8,036 bases of DNA from positions 1 through 8,036 of the forward strand of contig JAQWEN010000003.1 in NCBI GenBank assembly GCA_028704885.1. Direction: 5' to 3'. The DNA comes from Candidatus Shapirobacteria bacterium. GTDB taxonomy: Bacteria; Patescibacteria; Microgenomatia; UBA12405. Positions 1 to 7,112 of this stretch are shown piece by piece. The notes beneath the pieces are model-generated. The model was not told where the DNA came from, did no database searches, and saw only the letters and a program-made list of their open reading frames with translations. Each line of letters starts with the position of its first letter. Positions within the stretch are counted from its first letter, which is position 1. Made by a program: the position numbers and the translations under genes.

Positions 1-93
1 ATCTATAATCCTGGTACTGATGAGAAACATAGGTTTCCGAGTTGCAGTAACCTTAACTGCCACATAAAAAGACTGTATACGCAATTGCATTAA
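1..93 (+). CDS. C-terminal fragment of a possible zinc-ribbon protein
   Basis: An open frame enters from the left edge and ends at TAA 91-93, giving 30 residues. The visible part includes FPSCSNLNC, a CxxxxC pair after an aromatic residue. This is loosely like the second half of the four-cysteine zinc ribbons at the C termini of topoisomerases and related DNA-binding proteins. The last 11 or so codons lie inside the left arm of inverted repeat A0. The gene to its right at 224 also carries a zinc ribbon (CxxC...CxxxxxC), so the two may be related, but the fragment is too short to show it. The frame could also be non-coding; no function is proposed. Confidence 0.4.
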   Translation: MYNPGTDEKHRFPSCSNLNCHIKRLYTQLH

Positions 94-204
94 AATACAC
101 AATTATTTATAAAGTATTAGTATTATATGAATTAGTAAAACAAGGACGGAGGATATATGAAATGTATACGCAATTGTGTTGCGTATATACAAATGTTATA
201 TGCC
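59..204. repeat. Type-A attC-like inverted repeat, copy A0
   Basis: The right half is clear: arm 179-190 (TTGCGTATATAC), spacer AAAT, then outer box GTTATATGCC at 195-204. The left arm GTATACGCAA (75-84) pairs with it, leaving a 2-nt bulge. The left outer box, about 59-69 (GCCACATAAAA), is a poor match to the boxes of A1 and A2, so this copy is degenerate or its left half has been altered. The 14-mer TGTATACGCAATTG occurs twice, at 74-87 and 163-176. The second copy also folds locally with 179-191 into a hairpin with a 5-nt loop. Overall length (146 bp) and loop size resemble A1 (135 bp) and A2 (140 bp). Confidence 0.55.
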
Positions 205-230
205 ACTATAAAAAACGACACTAATGACAG
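195..230 (+). repeat. Conserved cassette-head sequence, copy 1
   Basis: These 36 nt begin at the right outer box of A0 and match 1421-1456, the sequence after A1, at 27 of 36 positions without gaps. The best-kept part is the stretch around ACGACAC and GACAG. It lies just before and across the start codon of the gene at 224. It probably represents the shared leading end of cassettes and may contribute to the 5' untranslated region. No Bacteroidota-type promoter (TTTG with TAnnTTTG) is convincing inside it. Confidence 0.6.
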
Positions 231-739
231 ATGAAGAACTAAATAGATGGAACTTGCGATTTTGCCCAAAATGTCGGGGACATATTCAAATTTCGTTTAG
301 ACAAAAAAAGGAAGACGGAATTGAAATAATCAAACATTGCCAAAATTTTGACAAGTGCGACTATCGTTCAGTGTTGACAAAAGAAAATATTACCGACAAC
401 GACCGACATAAAATTATTGAGACCTTCTTTGGATACAACAAACCATTTTTCATTGACAAAACCATACTTAAATCTTTGACCACTGAAAAACTTTTGTTCG
501 ACAATATTGAAGACTTTTTAAAATGGTTTGTTTTTGAAACTTCAAGACACAAGGTACTTGACCATAATAATTTACCTGTAAGTAGTCCATATTGGACAAT
601 TGTAAATAAGTTAGGGCAACATTTATCTGACAGTTACGAGATTGAGCTAAAACAAATCATTAAAAATAAAGATAACGTTGACAATGAACAGTTCTTGAAA
701 AACAATTCAGGACTTTCATTCAATATTTTATACGCTTGA
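224..739 (+). CDS. Zinc-ribbon protein of unknown function
   Basis: A 171-aa protein I do not recognise. The N terminus carries FCPKCRG (C14, C17) and then CQNFDKC (C39, C45). This CxxC-x21-CxxxxxC arrangement is typical of a metal-binding zinc ribbon. The remainder, residues 50-171, is polar and mixed helix/strand, with no membrane segment, signal peptide or catalytic motif that I can name. The ATG at 224 is the only early start in frame; no Shine-Dalgarno sequence precedes it at usual spacing, as is common in Bacteroidota. The gene is the first of a two-gene unit lying between inverted repeats A0 and A1, and the next ATG follows its stop by 5 bp, so the two are probably cotranscribed. A nucleic-acid-binding or regulatory role is possible from the ribbon alone but is a guess. 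Confidence 0.8.
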   Translation: MTDEELNRWNLRFCPKCRGHIQISFRQKKEDGIEIIKHCQNFDKCDYRSVLTKENITDNDRHKIIETFFGYNKPFFIDKTILKSLTTEKLLFDNIEDFLKWFVFETSRHKVLDHNNLPVSSPYWTIVNKLGQHLSDSYEIELKQIIKNKDNVDNEQFLKNNSGLSFNILYA

Positions 740-744
740 CAAAA

Positions 745-1293
745 ATGGGAAATAAAGAACTATTTAAAGAATACATAGAAATTGCTGAGAAAAACCTTGG
801 CTACGCTAATGACAGTGCGGACGAAGTTGCCATAAAGTATTTGAAAATGGCTTTAGACTTAAATCCTACTGATACTGTAACTAAGAAGAAATATGAAACT
901 CTTGACAAAATAGTTAACCACAAAAATTACAAATATCCTATTGACGACCAAAAAACGATAGAACTGATGAAAGTATTTGTGGACTGTTGCAATGTCAAGG
1001 AATTTGAAAGACTTTATAAAATCATAGATGACAATTTTGTTTGTGTAACCAGAAATATGGGCAGAACAAAAGAAAGCTTTATAGAAGGTATTTACTTTGA
1101 GCGTAAGAGTATGATGGGTTTATGGACAGAAATTTTTCAATACGAGAATAAAGAAAGAAATATCCCTTGCATTAAACTTAATGACTATAGCGTACTTTTC
1201 TTTAACATTGAAAACGACAAAATTATAAGAGCTTTTAAATACAAAATTGACGAATATATTGACAGAGAAAAACTAACAAAATGGAAAGAATAG
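745..1293 (+). CDS. Small protein, possible NTF2/SnoaL-like domain
   Basis: A 182-aa protein from ATG 745. An in-frame TTG at 736 would add three residues and overlap the previous stop, but the ATG 5 bp after that stop is the simpler start. Residues 1-55 look helical, with a TPR-like stretch (AIKYLKMALDLNP at about 29-41). Residues 67-172 have the pattern of an NTF2/SnoaL-like cone-shaped fold: an initial helix (CCNVKEFERLYKIIDDNF), a middle helix with FIEGIYFER, then strands including YSVLFFNIENDKIIRAFKY. This assignment rests on pattern recognition only and no active-site residues can be named. TAG 1291-1293 is followed after one base by the outer box of A1, as expected for a gene carried in a cassette. 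It pairs with the zinc-ribbon gene upstream. Confidence 0.78.
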   Translation: MGNKELFKEYIEIAEKNLGYANDSADEVAIKYLKMALDLNPTDTVTKKKYETLDKIVNHKNYKYPIDDQKTIELMKVFVDCCNVKEFERLYKIIDDNFVCVTRNMGRTKESFIEGIYFERKSMMGLWTEIFQYENKERNIPCIKLNDYSVLFFNIENDKIIRAFKYKIDEYIDREKLTKWKE

Positions 1294-1294
1294 C

Positions 1295-1429
1295 GGCATA
1301 TAACATCGTGTATAAAACATTGGGGTTTAAGTGGTTATTTGAGCATTCTGCCCCGCATCAAGTTCGGTGTAACTTGACAGGAAAGTCGCCCGCAATCCCC
1401 AACGTTTCATACACGTAACCGTTGTGTGC
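1295..1429. repeat. Type-A attC-like inverted repeat, copy A1
   Basis: The clearest copy. The left outer box GGCATATAAC (1295-1304) is followed by a 3-nt spacer and an 18-nt arm (1308-1325). The complementary arm (1397-1414) pairs at 16 of 18 positions, followed by a 6-nt spacer and right outer box GTTGTGTGC (1421-1429). The roughly 70-nt loop contains a small hairpin, CAAGTT/AACTTG, and shares GACAGGAAAG with the loop of A2. The plan of paired outer boxes, asymmetric spacers, paired inner arms and variable loop is that of an integron attC site. Together with B1 it fills the gap between the genes ending at 1293 and starting at 1595. Confidence 0.75.
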
Positions 1430-1456
1430 AACCCTAAAAGACGACACGACCGACAG
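1421..1456 (+). repeat. Conserved cassette-head sequence, copy 2
   Basis: This stretch matches 195-230 at 27 of 36 ungapped positions, starting at the right outer box of A1. Unlike copy 1 it does not lead straight into a long gene. After about 27 nt the sequence enters inverted repeat B1. The space between A1 and B1 may be the remains of an empty or decayed cassette. Confidence 0.6.
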
Positions 1457-1483
1457 AAAATGAACAGAAAAATGAAAGACAAA

Positions 1484-1577
1484 ATGCCAACGCTTCAGCA
1501 AAATCAAAAGAGCTGCATCCCTACGCTCAAAGCCGACTCAATGCAGCACATTTGCTTTTGCCCCAACCCACACGACA
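1484..1577. repeat. Type-B inverted repeat, upstream copy B1
   Basis: It starts with ATGCCAACGC (1484-1493), the same 10-mer that starts B2. The arms 1498-1518 and 1541-1561 pair at 18 of 21 positions. The loop holds CCCTACGCTCAAAGCC, which matches the B2 loop (CCCACGCTAAAGCC) apart from two small differences. The arm sequences differ from those of B2 while pairing is kept, indicating selection on, or gene conversion within, the folded form. It ends about 17 bp before the start codon of the large operon. Confidence 0.7.
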
Positions 1578-1594
1578 ATAACTAGCCCCTGACA

Positions 1595-4573
1595 ATGCTT
1601 GAAATATTAAATAATAGAACGGGAAATACCCACGAAAACGAACAGTTTAGGAGAGTTGTAAATATAATTGAAGCTACATTTGAAAAGTTTGGCTATAATG
1701 GTTTATTGATTGGAAATCCATTTAATGAATCATATTCACGTTTTCGTGCTGATGCCATTTTATACTATAACAACGGTCTAATTCTGATTGATTTCAAAGA
1801 TTATAAAGGAATAATCAAATTACCTCCAAATGAAAATGAATTCCATTCAACAAAATGGCATAATGAAAGCCTAAAGGACAGAAGTAGATTAGAAATAAAA
1901 GCAGGTGCGAATTTTATCAATCCATTTAGACAATTGGTTTCTTATCGCAATGCTTTTAGAGAATTAATTGATAAAAATAAGTATTTTGATGGGATAAACC
2001 CGACAAGAGTTTGTATTGCCAATATATTTTCTGGACCAATTGAAATTCATAATGAAGTTCCTAGAAATCTACCCTATTACAAACTTATCCAAGAATCGGA
2101 CTTAGGTAATTTTCTTTACGACTTTGCAAGTGAAAACACTTACAAAGAGGAAAATGTAAAGGTTTTTAAAAGTATTTTTCCTGCTGAAGAATGGAATAAA
2201 AACATTGAAATTCCTATACCTGAACAAATCATTGAAAAGCAGATAACAGAAATTGACAATGATGTTGAAAAAAACATTGTTGATTTTCTTAAGGAAGAAA
2301 ATGGTGGAATTCTAGTTTTGGAATCTATGAATGCTGAAGATAGAGATTCTTGGTTGCGATTTATTACTAACGAAGCTGTGAATCACAATATCCCTCAAAT
2401 TGAAAAATGGTCACATTCCGCAAGAATTAGTAAGAAAATCCAAAGAAGGAGCAATATAGAAACAGAAGGAATTTACAGTGTTATTTATGGTGGTTCTGAT
2501 ATTGAAGGACAAAATGAAGATTCAGACAAAGAAGAACTAGAAGAAGAGTTGCTGGAGGTTATACCTTTAAAATCAAGCAAAGATATTGACGAAAAAGCAT
2601 TGCTTGTTGTTACCGAAGCTCATTTAGTAAGCCGTAGTATAAGTCAATCTGAATTATTGCGTTTTGGTTCGGGTAGATTATTGGAAGATCTTATCAAATT
2701 TCTCAATCCTGAAAGCAATCGCAAAATTGTGTTTATTGGCGACCCATATTCTTTAACATTTGGAAAAGAAGAAGATTCTGCATTGAATTTGGGAGCCTTG
2801 TCTGAATTGTATGATAAAGAAAGAATTAAACACTATCGAAAACCAATAGATAACAATTTTACCGAGGGAAAAGAAAAATTGCGAATTGATTTAGCAGCCA
2901 GCATTGAAAAATCGCTTTTTAATAATTTGAATTATAGTTTTGATGAAACTACTTTAATTAATTTACAAGACGATAACCAAAGAATTCAAAATCTACAATT
3001 ATGGTTTTCTAAGCCATTTTCAAATGAACCAGACAATGCAGTTTTATTCTATTCGAAAAAGGATTGCTTGAAAACTAACAAATGGATTAAAATACACAGT
3101 ATTAAAAATGGAGAAAATTTGGCGTTTGGTGATTTACTAATTGTAAACAACAATGTTTCTATCCCCGATGATAGCGGCTTCCAAATTCCAAAACGAATTG
3201 TAAATGGAATGTTTTTAACTGTGCTAGCCGTTAAAGAGACACTCCAAGAGCCCATTAAAATTCGACAAGCACCAATTCCAATAGTCTTATCCTTTTCCAA
3301 AATAAAAGTAAAATGTTTAAGTTTGGTAGGGTTGCCTGACACTGAAATTTGGCTTTTAGATAATTATTTTTATAGCGAAGATGACTTAACAAAAGAAGAA
3401 CAAATTGCATTTAGAGTATTTGTTAATTCAAAAATTAACGATGAAAAACGGAAACAAAAATTTGAAGATAGCCAAGAGTACAAACAATTGTTACAAGACA
3501 ACCAATTCAGTATCCTTTCAAGTGAAGAAAAAGAAGCAATAAAAGTACTTGTCAAGAACTACAATTTACCAAAGGAAAAGAAAGAAAAGGTTGAAACAAG
3601 TAGAAATTCAAGAAGCTTACTTGCAGGCTATTACAAAAAATACTCTAAGAAACTTTTTTTTCAAATCAAAGATTCTGACCCATTTGTAAATGCTGTTTTT
3701 GTTAAATACGGTTGGGCAATCACTGTACATAAAGCAATAGGCTCAAATTATAACGAAATAATTATAAAAGGACACCGTAAAGAAAATGATGGAATCACCA
3801 ACGATAGTTACTTCCGCTGGCTGTATAGCGGTGTTACAGCTGGAAAAATCGTCAATATCACTTCGCCTAAAAGAATAAATCCTTTTATTGATTGTGTATT
3901 TGAAGACAATTCTGCAAGTGGCGTTTCCATAAAATTAAAACAATTCCTCATTTTTGAAAATTACGAAATTGAAACAAAATATGCAGATAAAGTTCAATTA
4001 ATTGAAAACCAAAATGTATTAGGTACTATTTGTGAAATTTCAAAATTATTGGAACAAAATGGATATTTACTTGAAAGTTCAAAAAAATATTCTGAATACT
4101 TGACAAAAGCTCTTTACTCTATCCCTCAAAGTGAAAATAAACAATTGATTTTAAATATAGACAATAAAGGTTCAAAGGATAATTTTGCTGTTGGCAATAT
4201 TCGTATAGAAAATCTCAATGGTGCAAATGAAATAATTGTAAAGTCGTGCATTGAAGTTTGTTTGGGGCAAAAACAAAGTGTCGCTTCAATATCAGATAAC
4301 AACCCAAAATTACCTACAGATTTTCGGGAGGAGATTTATTCTATCTGGATCGAAAGTTGCAAGAATGAAAACATTAACCTTAAAATAGTACAAAGCCATA
4401 ATAATCAAGATGTTTTTCGTGCATCTTCTGAAAAGGACAATTTGACTTTTAGAGTTTGGTACGGTACAAGTGAAAACAATCACACAAAAGGGTTTTTTTC
4501 AAAAATTGAAGTTTTAGAAAAAACATCGGAATCCATTTTAGAACAAATAAAACCAATAATTTATGGACTCTAA
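1595..4573 (+). CDS. NERD-nuclease / degenerate SF1 helicase-like protein
   Basis: A 992-aa cytosolic protein with no signal peptide. Residues 12-130 form a NERD (nuclease-related, PD-(D/E)XK-type) domain: D53 in RADAIL, D66-F67-K68 in LILIDFKDYKG, and NPFRQL at 109-114; the putative catalytic acids and lysine are present. Residues 228-760 follow the SF1 helicase plan: motif II as LLVVTEAH (336-343), motif III as IVFIGDPYSL (378-387), a downstream HYR (413-415), GDLLIV...NGMF (512-540) as in RecD/Dda-like C domains, AITVHKAIGS (708-717) and LYSGVTAGK (743-751). Key residues are missing: the Walker A loop near 237-253 has no GxGK(T/S), motif II has T for D, motif III and the VHK motif lack glutamine, and motif VI has TAG where TRA is usual. 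A charged helical insert spans 590-685, and residues 770-992 are unrecognised. The next gene overlaps by 11 bp. The nuclease is probably active while the ATPase is probably dead. No Shine-Dalgarno sequence is seen. Confidence 0.85.
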   Translation: MLEILNNRTGNTHENEQFRRVVNIIEATFEKFGYNGLLIGNPFNESYSRFRADAILYYNNGLILIDFKDYKGIIKLPPNENEFHSTKWHNESLKDRSRLEIKAGANFINPFRQLVSYRNAFRELIDKNKYFDGINPTRVCIANIFSGPIEIHNEVPRNLPYYKLIQESDLGNFLYDFASENTYKEENVKVFKSIFPAEEWNKNIEIPIPEQIIEKQITEIDNDVEKNIVDFLKEENGGILVLESMNAEDRDSWLRFITNEAVNHNIPQIEKWSHSARISKKIQRRSNIETEGIYSVIYGGSDIEGQNEDSDKEELEEELLEVIPLKSSKDIDEKALLVVTEAHLVSRSISQSELLRFGSGRLLEDLIKFLNPESNRKIVFIGDPYSLTFGKEEDSALNLGALSELYDKERIKHYRKPIDNNFTEGKEKLRIDLAASIEKSLFNNLNYSFDETTLINLQDDNQRIQNLQLWFSKPFSNEPDNAVLFYSKKDCLKTNKWIKIHSIKNGENLAFGDLLIVNNNVSIPDDSGFQIPKRIVNGMFLTVLAVKETLQEPIKIRQAPIPIVLSFSKIKVKCLSLVGLPDTEIWLLDNYFYSEDDLTKEEQIAFRVFVNSKINDEKRKQKFEDSQEYKQLLQDNQFSILSSEEKEAIKVLVKNYNLPKEKKEKVETSRNSRSLLAGYYKKYSKKLFFQIKDSDPFVNAVFVKYGWAITVHKAIGSNYNEIIIKGHRKENDGITNDSYFRWLYSGVTAGKIVNITSPKRINPFIDCVFEDNSASGVSIKLKQFLIFENYEIETKYADKVQLIENQNVLGTICEISKLLEQNGYLLESSKKYSEYLTKALYSIPQSENKQLILNIDNKGSKDNFAVGNIRIENLNGANEIIVKSCIEVCLGQKQSVASISDNNPKLPTDFREEIYSIWIESCKNENINLKIVQSHNNQDVFRASSEKDNLTFRVWYGTSENNHTKGFFSKIEVLEKTSESILEQIKPIIYGL

Positions 4574-7112
4574 AACGGTTTTTGAATTACGAAATGAAGC
4601 AAAGGATTTATCAGGAATTGAAAAACTGAATAAATTAAACAACGCACTAAATATTTCACGAAGATTATATTTAGAAGATAGTTCAGATGGTTGGATTCAA
4701 AAAGCATTTGCTTGGACTCTCATAGATTTATGCAAGTATTACATAGCAGATAAAAACTTAAATCAAGCAAGTGTTTGTTTCAAAGAACTAAACACAATAG
4801 ATTTTCAGGGTTATGAAGATGATATTATTGAAAATCAAAAAAACTTTCTTCGTCCAAAAATAGACATCAATTATTCGGAAGTTCAAAAAGCCGAAGATTA
4901 TAGTAAGAGCGGGAAAAACCAAGAAGCATTAAGTATTTTTAAAAATCTAATTTCTCAAAGCAAACTTACTGAATTACATCACGAATCTTACGGTTGGGTA
5001 ATTTATAGATATATCAAAGCCGAAGAAAACAATCTTTCATCAATTGAAGTACGAACATTTTTGAGAGATTATATGAACTTAAAGAATGAAAGACCGTCAA
5101 TGCTTCATTCTATGATTTTAAACTTTGCTTTAAATTATTCCAAAACTCATAGTGATTTTAAATTTTACAGTTTCTTTCTTTTGTGGAATCCAGACAATCT
5201 TCGTCACGAAGATTTGCACGATGGTTATAAAGACGGAAAAGATATTCCTTCACTCATTTCACGAATTTGTAGAGAGTTCGTAAACTCAAATACCGAGATA
5301 AAGATTGAAGAATTTTTAAGCAAAATAAATCTTAACAAAGAAACAGTTTTAGACTTTTTCAGAGAAACCATTTTTTGGAACATTTTTAATGCTCACAAGG
5401 AAAATAAATTTTCTGAATTGTGGAGTTTGTTTGAGCAATACAATACCAACTATTCCAAACTCGGGCAATCAAAATGGCATTCCGAAATTTTAAATCTCGC
5501 TGAAAGATTTATGAAAGAAAATGACGAATGGCGTTTTTTCAACTTTTTCAAAAATTGGAATCCCGAAAATTTAAGAAAAGATGATTGGAAAGAAACAAAA
5601 AAAGACGAACACACATATAAACCATTAGCAACAAAAGCAATCAAGAAGGCTTTTAAAGTTCTGAAAACACAACAATCTGAAAACGATTTATCTTGGCTTA
5701 TCAAACCATATGAAACTGCAATAAAATTGTTCCCTGAAGATGAATGGTTATTGAGAGAAAAAGCCTTGCTTCATTTTAAGAACAACGAATTAGATTTAGC
5801 AATAAAAATATACAAACAACTTGTTTTAGAACTTGCAGACAAGCATTATGTATGGCAAAAGTTTTCAGATTGTATTGTTTCCGATAATTCATTAAAAATT
5901 GGAATGCTATCAAAAGCATTGAGTTTAGAAAAAAACGAAGACTTTCTAGGCGACATTCATTTAGAGTTATCAAAGTTGCTAATTGATGATAATTTATTAG
6001 AAAATGCACTCGTAGAACTTGAAGCATACAAGAAACATAGAGAATTAAAAGGATGGAAATTGTCACCCCAATATGAAGACTTGTTTAAAAAGGCAAGTTC
6101 AAATAAACAAAGCTTAACAGACAATCGGGAACTATACAAAAAATTTATCCCTCTTGCTGAGAACTTCGCTTATGCCGATTTTCTTTGGACTGAAGTCGTT
6201 TTGGTTGATAAATGGAAAGACGACAAAGGAAAAGACCGCTTTACTTTTACAGATGGAAAATCAATAGAGTTTGTAATCGGTAAGAATCGTTTTGAAGTCT
6301 TGAAACAATCAGAATTAGGACAAATTTTAAAGTTCAAACTTCACAAGCAAGAAATAAAAAAAGAAGTTGAAGCAAAGTTTTCTTGGCTTGGCAAAACTGT
6401 TGTTACAGAATACAAGCATATTCCACTTGTTGCTGAAAAATCAGAAAAGAAACACTGGGAAATTTTAGAAGATACTTTTGCTATTGTTGATTACATCAAC
6501 AAAGAAAAAAGCATCATTCACGCAATTACAACAGATAACAAAGAAGTCTTTTTCCCCCAAATCAAAAGTGAATTACAAATTGGAGATTTCGTAACAGCAA
6601 AGATTTACACTAAAAAATTTAAAGACGATAACCGAACGGAATTGCGGCAAATTCAGAAAATTGACAAAGGTTCTGTTATATCAAAATTCCAAACACAAAT
6701 AGCTATCGTTGATGGAGTAAACGAACAAAAACAATTATTTCACTTTATAATTTCATCCAAGTTACAAGGTATCGTTAAATACACAGAAACTAACCTTAGA
6801 CCAAACGAAGGTGATTTTGTAAAATTGTCATTTGCTACTAAAACAGACAAAGACAAAAAATTGCGATTAAAAATATTGTCTATTGAAACAACAGAAGAAG
6901 TAAATCCAAACTTACGAAAAGACATTACAGGAATAATGGAAATGAAGTATAAAAATTATGATGAAGACAATCCTGACTTTGCGTTTATTGGTGATTATTA
7001 TGTTCCAAAATATTTATTAGAAAAACACAATATTACAGACGATTGTCGAGTAAATGCCCGAGCAATTTATGCAGGCGACAAATGGAAAGTAACAGAAATT
7101 GAAAAAATATAA
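4563..7112 (+). CDS. Helical-repeat (TPR-like) protein with C-terminal tandem OB folds
   Basis: An 849-aa protein whose ATG lies inside the last codons of the NERD gene (11-bp overlap), implying translational coupling and joint function. Residues 1-515 are helical and TPR-like (for example 105-130, 385-425 and 440-490). An internal duplication is visible: FYSFFLLWNPDNLRHED (201-217) and FFNFFKNWNPENLRKDD (325-341), 124 residues apart. Residues 525-849 are strand-rich and divide into about four OB-fold-like units: 530-600, 631-700, 706-776 and 785-849. Two contain the related strands IGDFVTAKIYTKK and EGDFVKLSFATK; the last ends with FAFIGDYYVPKYLLEKH and a terminal strand. OB/S1/cold-shock folds commonly bind single-stranded RNA or DNA, and TPRs mediate protein contacts. 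I infer a nucleic-acid-sensing or scaffolding partner for the nuclease. No enzyme motif is seen. Its stop is the first part of repeat B2. Confidence 0.82.
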   Translation: MDSKTVFELRNEAKDLSGIEKLNKLNNALNISRRLYLEDSSDGWIQKAFAWTLIDLCKYYIADKNLNQASVCFKELNTIDFQGYEDDIIENQKNFLRPKIDINYSEVQKAEDYSKSGKNQEALSIFKNLISQSKLTELHHESYGWVIYRYIKAEENNLSSIEVRTFLRDYMNLKNERPSMLHSMILNFALNYSKTHSDFKFYSFFLLWNPDNLRHEDLHDGYKDGKDIPSLISRICREFVNSNTEIKIEEFLSKINLNKETVLDFFRETIFWNIFNAHKENKFSELWSLFEQYNTNYSKLGQSKWHSEILNLAERFMKENDEWRFFNFFKNWNPENLRKDDWKETKKDEHTYKPLATKAIKKAFKVLKTQQSENDLSWLIKPYETAIKLFPEDEWLLREKALLHFKNNELDLAIKIYKQLVLELADKHYVWQKFSDCIVSDNSLKIGMLSKALSLEKNEDFLGDIHLELSKLLIDDNLLENALVELEAYKKHRELKGWKLSPQYEDLFKKASSNKQSLTDNRELYKKFIPLAENFAYADFLWTEVVLVDKWKDDKGKDRFTFTDGKSIEFVIGKNRFEVLKQSELGQILKFKLHKQEIKKEVEAKFSWLGKTVVTEYKHIPLVAEKSEKKHWEILEDTFAIVDYINKEKSIIHAITTDNKEVFFPQIKSELQIGDFVTAKIYTKKFKDDNRTELRQIQKIDKGSVISKFQTQIAIVDGVNEQKQLFHFIISSKLQGIVKYTETNLRPNEGDFVKLSFATKTDKDKKLRLKILSIETTEEVNPNLRKDITGIMEMKYKNYDEDNPDFAFIGDYYVPKYLLEKHNITDDCRVNARAIYAGDKWKVTEIEKI

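Noticed and set aside
224..1293. Toxin-antitoxin pair
   Set aside because: The small two-gene, cassette-borne layout fits, but neither protein shows a recognisable toxin fold, catalytic motif or DNA-binding antitoxin motif.
1295..1429. CRISPR array or ordinary MITE as explanation for the repeats
   Set aside because: There are no short direct repeats with regular spacers. The copies are far apart, differ in arm sequence while keeping complementarity, and show no target-site duplications.
1460..1585. 41-codon frame from ATG 1460 through B1, ending 9 bp before the NERD gene
   Set aside because: It translates the B1 hairpin itself. The position is suggestive of a leader peptide, but the sequence is explained by the repeat and no ribosome site supports it.
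1540..1594. Bacteroidota promoter (TTTG / TAnnTTTG) before the NERD gene
   Set aside because: TTTG occurs at 1551 and 1557, but no TAnnTTTG lies at suitable distance, and the bases belong to the B1 arm.
5776..6139. Minus-strand frames opposite the TPR-OB gene
   Set aside because: They are shadows of a long, well-patterned plus-strand gene, with no family resemblance of their own.
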